DNA of 19,945 nt, from positions 1-19,945 of the forward strand of contig JAKAZC010000011.1 of NCBI GenBank assembly GCA_021826655.1, written 5' to 3'. The position numbers and the translations under genes were made by a program. This DNA comes from Actinomycetes bacterium. Its GTDB lineage: Bacteria; Actinomycetota; Acidimicrobiia; Acidimicrobiales; RAAP-2. Shown here one piece after another: positions 15,043 to 19,945 of the stretch (position 1 is its first letter; every line of letters begins with the position of its first letter). The notes under the pieces are model-generated. The model saw nothing but the letters and a program-made list of their open reading frames with translations. It was not told where the DNA came from and searched no databases.

Positions 15043-15990
15043 ATGGACGCTGACGTGCAGGACGACCCGGTCACCACAGTCGCGCCGTCGCTACCCGAGG
15101 GGCTGTGCGACCGGGTCGCCGCGCTGCGGGGTCGGACGGTAGCGGTGTCCGAGCTCCGCGGTGGGCTCACGAACCGGAATTACAAGGTGACTGCGGACGG
15201 GCGGTCCTACGTCGTGCGCATCTCCGGTCCGGGTTCCGGAGCACTGGCGATCGACCGGAACAACGAATACCGCAATTCGGTCGTGGCCGCGGCGTCCGGG
15301 GTGGGTGCACCGGTGGTCGACTACCTGCCGGCGGACTCGGCCCTGGTGATCGGCTTTCTCGAGGGCCGGACGCTCACCGACGCGGACTTCAACCGTCCCG
15401 GCGTGCTCGACCGGGTCGCCGTGGCATGCCGTCGACTCCACGGAGGCGGCCGGTTCGTGAACGATTTCGACATGTTCGAGGTCCAGGCCGGGTACCTCCG
15501 CATCGTGCGCGAGAGCGGCTACCGGTTGCCTGACGACTACCTCGACCACGCGGACGACGTCGAGCGGATCCGCGGGGCCCTGGCCGTCCGGTCCGAGCCC
15601 ACCGTCGCCTGCAACAACGACCTGCTGGCGGGCAACTTCATCGACGAGGGCCACGACATCCGCCTCATCGACTACGAGTACTCGGGCAACAACGACCCGT
15701 GCTTCGAACTCGGCAACATCTGGAGCGAGTGCCACCTGGACGACGACCAGCTCGAGCACCTGGTGACTCGGTACTACGGCGAGCGACTGGTCAACAAGAT
15801 CGCCCGTGCCCGACTGCAGGGTCTGATGTCGCAGTACGGCTGGACGCTGTGGGCCTCGATCCAGGACGCGACGAGCGATCTCGAGTTCGCGTTCTGGTCG
15901 TGGGGCCTCGAGAAGTACGAGCGGGCGGTGGCGACGCTCCGGGGCCCGGACCTCGACCGGCTCATCGAGGACGTGCAACGTGACGACTGA
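15043..15990 (+). CDS. Choline-kinase-like (LicA/APH-fold) phosphotransferase
   Basis: 315 residues of the aminoglycoside phosphotransferase/choline kinase fold. Visible are the nucleotide-loop stretch RGGLTNRNYKV (39-49), VVRISG (57-62), the Brenner-type catalytic loop VACNNDLLAGNFI (188-200) and the metal-binding LIDYEYSGNNDPCFELGN (208-225; Asp210). In the classical loop HNDLxxxN the His is replaced here by Asn191, while Asp193 and Asn198 remain. LicA-type kinases phosphorylate choline; ethanolamine or another amino alcohol is possible. ATG 15043 has GGGGAG 4 nt upstream. An ATG at 15039 stops after four codons. Its last 11 bases overlap the next gene. It is the first gene of the operon under the likely GntR operator. 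Confidence 0.86.
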   Translation: MDADVQDDPVTTVAPSLPEGLCDRVAALRGRTVAVSELRGGLTNRNYKVTADGRSYVVRISGPGSGALAIDRNNEYRNSVVAAASGVGAPVVDYLPADSALVIGFLEGRTLTDADFNRPGVLDRVAVACRRLHGGGRFVNDFDMFEVQAGYLRIVRESGYRLPDDYLDHADDVERIRGALAVRSEPTVACNNDLLAGNFIDEGHDIRLIDYEYSGNNDPCFELGNIWSECHLDDDQLEHLVTRYYGERLVNKIARARLQGLMSQYGWTLWASIQDATSDLEFAFWSWGLEKYERAVATLRGPDLDRLIEDVQRDD

Positions 15991-18511
15991 GCCCCGCGGA
16001 TCGGCATCGATCCCGGCGACCCGGTCGGTGGCCGACGATGACGGGTCTGACGTGAACGGGAGCGACGGACCGTCCGATCGGGCCCAAGTGGTCATCATCG
16101 GAGGCGGCGTGGTGGGTGTCAGCGTGGCCTACCACCTGGTGCGCCTCGGCTGGACCGACGTGGTGCTGGTTGAGCAGGGACAGCTGTCGTCGGGCACGAC
16201 CTGGCACGCCGCCGGGCTGGTGGGGCAGCTGCGGGCCACCGAGGGCGGCACGCGCCTGGTGCAGTACTCGGCGAAGCTCTACGGCGAACTGGAGGCGGAG
16301 ACGGGCCTCGCCACCGGGTTCAAGCGTTGCGGGGGGGTGACCGTGGCCCGAACCGAGGACCGGATGGTCCAGCTGCGCCGCACGGCGGCCAATGCCGAGG
16401 CGTACGATCTCGAGTGCGAACTGATCTCGCCCGAACGGGCGAGGGAGCTCTACCCGGTACTTGCCACCGAGGACCTGGTGGGGGCCATCTGGCTGCCGGG
16501 CGACGCCACGGCGAACCCGGTCGACGTGACCGCGTCGTTGGCGCGTGGTGCCCGCAGCGGCGGCGCCCGTGTGCTCGAGCGGACCCGGGTCACCGGGATC
16601 GAGCGGTCGGGCGGGCGGGTGACCGGGGTGGTCACCGACCGGGGGACGATCGAGGCCGAGGTCGTGGTGAACTGCGCCGGCCAGTGGGCCAAGGCGGTCG
16701 GCGCCCTGGCCGGGGTCGACGTACCCCTGCACTCCGCCGAGCACTTCTACGTCGTCACCGAGCAGATCGAAGGGGTTCACCCGGACCTGCCCATCCTGCG
16801 GGACCCCGACGGCTACACCTACTTCAAGGAAGAGGTGGGTGGTCTGGTGGTCGGCGGGTTCGAACCCGAGGCCAAGCCGTGGGTGGCGCCCGACCAGCTC
16901 CCCCATCCGTTCGAGTTCCAACTCCTCGACGAGGACTGGGACCACTTCTCGATCCTCATGGAGAGCGCACTGCTCCGGATCCCCGCACTGCACCACACCG
17001 GGATCCGGAAGTTCTACAACGGCCCCGAGAGCTTTACCCCGGACAACCAGTTCATCCTGGGGGAGGCACCCGAGCTGGCGGGCTTCTTCGTGGGCGCCGG
17101 ATTCAACTCCGTCGGCATCGCGTCCGGCGGTGGCGCCGGGCGGGCGCTGGCCGAGTGGATCGTGGCGGGGGAGCCCACGATGGATCTGGCGGCCGTGGAC
17201 ATCCGTCGGTTCGCGTCGTTCAATGCCAACAACCGGTGGCTCCACGACCGGGTCGGCGAGGTCCTGGGCCTGCACTACGACGTGCCGTGGCCCAACCGGG
17301 AACTGACGTCGGCGCGACCGTTCCGGCGTTCTCCGGTGTACCACCTCCTCGAGGCGAAGGGTTCGCTGTTCGGGTCGAAGATGGGTTGGGAACGACCCAA
17401 CGTCTTCGCCCCACCGGGTGAGGCGCCCGTCCTCGAGTACACCTGGGGGAAGCCCAACTGGCTCCCGTGGTCGGCCGGGGAACAGCGGGCCACGCGTGCG
17501 TCGGTCGCCGTCTACGACGAGACGTCGTTCGGCAAGCTCCTCGTCGCAGGCCGCGACGCCGAGACCCTCCTCCAGCGTCTCTGCACGGCGGACGTCGCCG
17601 TGCCGGTGGGACGGGCCGTGTACACGGGGATGTTGAACGAACGGGGCGGGTACGAGGCCGACATCACCGTGACCCGGATGGCGCACGACCGCTACCTCAT
17701 CGTGACCGGCTCTGCATCGGTGGTGCGTGACCGATCCTGGATCGAGCGCCACATGAGGACGGGCGAGCACGTCGCCGTCACCGACGTCTCGTCCGTGTAC
17801 GCCGTCTACGGGGTCATGGGACCCAGGTCCCGCGAACTCCTGTCGCGGCTGACCCGGGCCGACCTCACCGACGGGGCCTTCCCGTTCGCCACCAGCCGGG
17901 AGATCGACCTGGGGTACTCGACCGTGCGGGCCACCCGGATCAGCTATGTCGGGGAGCTGGGATGGGAGCTCTACGTCCCTGCAGAGTTCGCCGTCGACGT
18001 CTATGAGGCGCTGTTCGATTCCGGCGGTGACCTGTCGCCGGCCGATGCCGGCTACTACACGATCAACGCACTGCGTCTGGACAAGGGATACCGGGCGTTC
18101 GGTCCCGAGCTCACACCCGATCACAACCCGGTCGAGGCGGGGCTGCGCTTCACGTGCAAACTCTCTTCGGACCACGACTTCGTGGGTCGGGCGGCCGTCG
18201 AGCGGGCGGTCACCGGCGGGCCGCGCCGCCGGCTGGTGTCGTTCGTGCTCGAGGACCCGGATCCCATGATGTGGGGCGGTGAGCTCCTGCTCCGGGACGG
18301 GGAACCGGCCGGGCAGGTCACCTCGGCTGCCTGGTCGGAGACCTTGGGGGCCTGCGCCGGCCTCGCCTACCTGTGGCGCCACGATCGGGGCACGATCACC
18401 CCGGACCACGTCGCGTCAGGTGCGTACGGGATCAACGTGGGCGGTGAGATCCACGACGCGGCCGTGGGTCTTGCGGCGCCGTTCGATCCGCGGAACGAGC
18501 GGATCCGCTGA
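15980..18511 (+). CDS. FAD-dependent dehydrogenase fused to GcvT module (dimethylglycine/sarcosine dehydrogenase-like)
   Basis: 843 residues. After a Ser/Asp-rich leader of about 33 residues comes a DAO-type FAD module: VVIIGGGVVGVSVAYHL (37-53), and GTTWHAAGL (72-80) whose His76 matches the His that covalently holds FAD in dimethylglycine dehydrogenase. A FAO_M linker domain (about 400-455) and a folate-binding GCV_T module (about 455-730) follow, with ERGGYEADITVTR (554-566) holding the Asp equivalent to the T-protein catalytic Asp. A GCV_T C-terminal domain covers about 740-835. Family members oxidatively demethylate N-methyl amines and pass the one-carbon unit to tetrahydrofolate. GTG 15980 overlaps the kinase gene by 11 bases and has GAGG 9 nt upstream. 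The exact N-methyl substrate cannot be read from sequence. Confidence 0.92.
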   Translation: MTTEPRGSASIPATRSVADDDGSDVNGSDGPSDRAQVVIIGGGVVGVSVAYHLVRLGWTDVVLVEQGQLSSGTTWHAAGLVGQLRATEGGTRLVQYSAKLYGELEAETGLATGFKRCGGVTVARTEDRMVQLRRTAANAEAYDLECELISPERARELYPVLATEDLVGAIWLPGDATANPVDVTASLARGARSGGARVLERTRVTGIERSGGRVTGVVTDRGTIEAEVVVNCAGQWAKAVGALAGVDVPLHSAEHFYVVTEQIEGVHPDLPILRDPDGYTYFKEEVGGLVVGGFEPEAKPWVAPDQLPHPFEFQLLDEDWDHFSILMESALLRIPALHHTGIRKFYNGPESFTPDNQFILGEAPELAGFFVGAGFNSVGIASGGGAGRALAEWIVAGEPTMDLAAVDIRRFASFNANNRWLHDRVGEVLGLHYDVPWPNRELTSARPFRRSPVYHLLEAKGSLFGSKMGWERPNVFAPPGEAPVLEYTWGKPNWLPWSAGEQRATRASVAVYDETSFGKLLVAGRDAETLLQRLCTADVAVPVGRAVYTGMLNERGGYEADITVTRMAHDRYLIVTGSASVVRDRSWIERHMRTGEHVAVTDVSSVYAVYGVMGPRSRELLSRLTRADLTDGAFPFATSREIDLGYSTVRATRISYVGELGWELYVPAEFAVDVYEALFDSGGDLSPADAGYYTINALRLDKGYRAFGPELTPDHNPVEAGLRFTCKLSSDHDFVGRAAVERAVTGGPRRRLVSFVLEDPDPMMWGGELLLRDGEPAGQVTSAAWSETLGACAGLAYLWRHDRGTITPDHVASGAYGINVGGEIHDAAVGLAAPFDPRNERIR

Positions 18512-18527
18512 TGACCGGTCGTCGGGC

Positions 18528-19286
18528 GTGACCGATCCGAACGGTCCGGCTCCGTCGCGGGTGGCCCGGGCGCGGGCCGCGTTCACCAGGGGCCTGGGGA
18601 GTCTGTTGGCGCCCGAGGGACTGCCCGCGGGCGCGTCGACGCAACTGCAGTCGGCGTTCGGCGACATCGGCCGCGAAGTTCTCGCCGCCGGCCCCGCGCG
18701 CATCCGCCGCGTCCGGGCCCAGTTCGGAGCAACCCCGCCTATGCTGCTTGATTGGATGTCGAGCCAGGTGGTCGTCCACCCGGCCGTCGTCTACGACGTC
18801 GCCGGCGTGGAGGATCTCGCCTCACGGCAGACCAATTCGATCGGCGCGGCGGTCGGGGCACTGCAACTCGCGCTCGTGGGAGCGGCCGCCGCGTCGACGC
18901 TCGAGGGCGGCCCGTTCCTGGCGGTCGCCATCGACGGGGTCGTCGGCCAGGTGGCAGCGGTGGTCCATGGAGTGTGCGACTGGTACAACACGGGCTCCTA
19001 CCTGGTTCGCCGGCTCGATCAGGAGGGCCTGACGGCAGAGGTCGGTGAGGTGCGTCGGATGACCAATGCCGCGTTGATGTCGAGGGGCAGGACGGTCGAT
19101 GAGCGGATGCTGGCCAGGTCGACCGAGTTCCGGCTCGTCCGGAGGTGGGCCGGCAACGGCCTGGTCGACGCGCTCCCCTTCGGTTCGTCGCTCGGCAGGG
19201 TGTCGGTACGGGCGGCGGGGCGCATCGACCGTTCCGACCTGGCCAGGCTGGTGGCGGCGCTGCGGATGGACCCGCTGGGGACGTAG
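18528..19286 (+). CDS. Unrecognised small hydrophobic protein
   Basis: 252 residues that I do not recognise. The N-terminal 70 residues are basic and Ala/Arg-rich. Two adjacent hydrophobic stretches (about 104-125, IGAAVGALQLALVGAAAAST, and about 128-150, GPFLAVAIDGVVGQVAAVVHGV) could form a membrane hairpin. The C-terminal 90 residues are basic and helical-looking (LVRRLDQEGLTAEVGEVRRMTNAALMSRGR). GTG 18528 is chosen because it lies 16 bp after the upstream stop and begins the protein-like reading; the frame is open further back only through the dehydrogenase gene. There is no promoter or ribosome site, so it is probably the third gene of the operon, translated by re-initiation. A role beside the permease or dehydrogenase is a guess. 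Confidence 0.72.
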   Translation: MTDPNGPAPSRVARARAAFTRGLGSLLAPEGLPAGASTQLQSAFGDIGREVLAAGPARIRRVRAQFGATPPMLLDWMSSQVVVHPAVVYDVAGVEDLASRQTNSIGAAVGALQLALVGAAAASTLEGGPFLAVAIDGVVGQVAAVVHGVCDWYNTGSYLVRRLDQEGLTAEVGEVRRMTNAALMSRGRTVDERMLARSTEFRLVRRWAGNGLVDALPFGSSLGRVSVRAAGRIDRSDLARLVAALRMDPLGT

Positions 19287-19297
19287 CGCCGGCGCTA
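19284..19297. terminator. 14-bp palindrome joining two convergent stop codons
   Basis: TAGCGCCGGCGCTA is a perfect palindrome. Its outer triplets are the TAG of the small hydrophobic protein and the TAG (read on the minus strand) of the ABC ATPase. As RNA it forms a 5-bp stem with CCGG loop in either direction. There is no T-run. Confidence 0.3.
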
Positions 19298-19945
19298 GAG
19301 CACCTTGGCGAGGAACGACCGGGTGCGCTCGTGGGCGGGATCGGTGAGCACCTCGACCGGGTCGCCCTGTTCCACGACGACGCCGCCGTCCATGAACACC
19401 ACGGTGTCGCCCACCTCGCGTGCGAATCCCATCTCGTGGGTCACCACGATCATCGTCATGCCCTCCTCGGCCAGGTCGCGCATGACGTCGAGCACGTCGC
19501 CCACCAGCTCCGGGTCGAGGGCCGACGTAGGCTCGTCGAAGAGCATGAGCTTGGGGTCCATGGCCAAGGCCCGGGCGATGGCCACCCGTTGCTGCTGGCC
19601 ACCGGACAGCTGGTTCGGATAGCTGTCGACCTTGTCGGCCAGGCCCACCCGGGCGAGCAGGGTACGCGCTCGTTCCTTAGATGGCCCCGACGACGCACGC
19701 TTGACCCAGACCGGTCCGGAGGTCACGTTGTCGAGCACCGACAGGTGGGGGAAGAGGTTGAAGCGCTGGAAGACCATGCCGATCTCGGACCGTTTGGCAC
19801 ACACCTCCTTGTCCTTCAGCTCGTGGAGCCGGTCACCGACCTGGCGGTAGCCGACGAGCTGTCCGTCGACGGACAGCTCGCCGCTGTCGATCTTCTCCAG
19901 GTGGTTGATGCAGCGCAGGAAGGTGCTCTTACCGGGCCCCGACGG
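19295..19945 (-). CDS. Polar amino acid ABC transporter ATP-binding protein, N-terminus cut by window edge
   Basis: 216 residues remain. Reading in from the edge: Walker [13 protein letters not shown]-loop [13 protein letters not shown], signature [16 protein letters not shown], Walker [17 protein letters not shown]-loop [14 protein letters not shown], and the ending [11 protein letters not shown]. This is the GlnQ/HisP-type ATPase that powers uptake of polar amino acids with a membrane permease and binding protein, which must lie outside the window. About 30 N-terminal residues are missing. The Ser-Gly-Ser of the common Walker A is Ser-Gly-Pro here, a tolerated variant. It is convergent with the amine operon, so co-regulation is not implied. 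Confidence 0.93.
   Translation of the reverse strand, partial: PSGPGKSTFLRCINHLEKIDSGELSVDGQLVGYRQVGDRLHELKDKEVCAKRSEIGMVFQRFNLFPHLSVLDNVTSGPVWVKRASSGPSKERARTLLARVGLADKVDSYPNQLSGGQQQRVAIARALAMDPKLMLFDEPTSALDPELVGDVLDVMRDLAEEGMTMIVVTHEMGFAREVGDTVVFMDGGVVVEQGDPVEVLTDPAHERTRSFLAKVL

Noticed and set aside
15962..18409. 815-codon open frame antisense to the dehydrogenase gene
   Set aside because: Its translation is His/Arg/Gly/Pro-rich with no domain. The plus frame has full FAD and GcvT motifs; long antisense frames are common at this G+C.

Overview
The window is GC-rich DNA (roughly 68-70% G+C by eye) that codes almost end to end. GTG starts, TAnnnT -10 boxes close to start codons, a mycobacterial-type IlvX protein, an LCP wall-ligase and a CtaG_2-type oxidase assembly protein point to a free-living actinobacterium, perhaps of the Acidimicrobiia. 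The lineage is inferred from protein style, not from a marker gene. I see no rRNA, tRNA, CRISPR array, insertion sequence or phage gene.

Left part, minus strand (1-5407): two pairs of genes. A FAD-linked 2-hydroxyacid-oxidase-type flavoprotein overlaps an IlvX-type thiamine-diphosphate enzyme by 4 bases (GTGA). Together they could oxidise a 2-hydroxyacid and then decarboxylate or otherwise process the 2-oxoacid. After a 98-bp gap with its own likely promoter comes a small protein with a peptidase M15-like / DUF5715-like H-D-H pattern. An asparagine-synthase-type amidotransferase follows 16 bp later and runs off the left edge.

Middle (5539-12114): mostly single genes. These are a CtaG-type membrane protein (+), a RodZ-like HTH/TM protein (-), a pirin (+) behind a 20-bp palindrome, an LCP family protein with a LytR_C domain (-), and a flavin monooxygenase with the FMO/BVMO fingerprint (-).

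Right part (12302-19945): this looks like one nitrogen/amine-utilisation locus. It holds an APC-family permease (+), a GntR/HutC-type regulator (-), and a divergent operon of choline-kinase-like phosphotransferase, FAD/GcvT two-module dehydrogenase of the dimethylglycine/sarcosine type, and an unrecognised small hydrophobic protein. An amino-acid-type ABC ATPase (-) runs off the right edge. The regulator-operon gap contains a perfect match to the HutC-subfamily operator beside a well-spaced promoter, and a 7/8 match overlaps the -35 of the permease promoter. This suggests that one regulator links uptake and breakdown of an amine or N-methylated compound.

Across the window at least five genes have a TAnnnT box 6-9 nt before the start codon and no Shine-Dalgarno sequence, as expected for leaderless mRNAs. 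Genes with a distant promoter carry clear GGAG-type sites.
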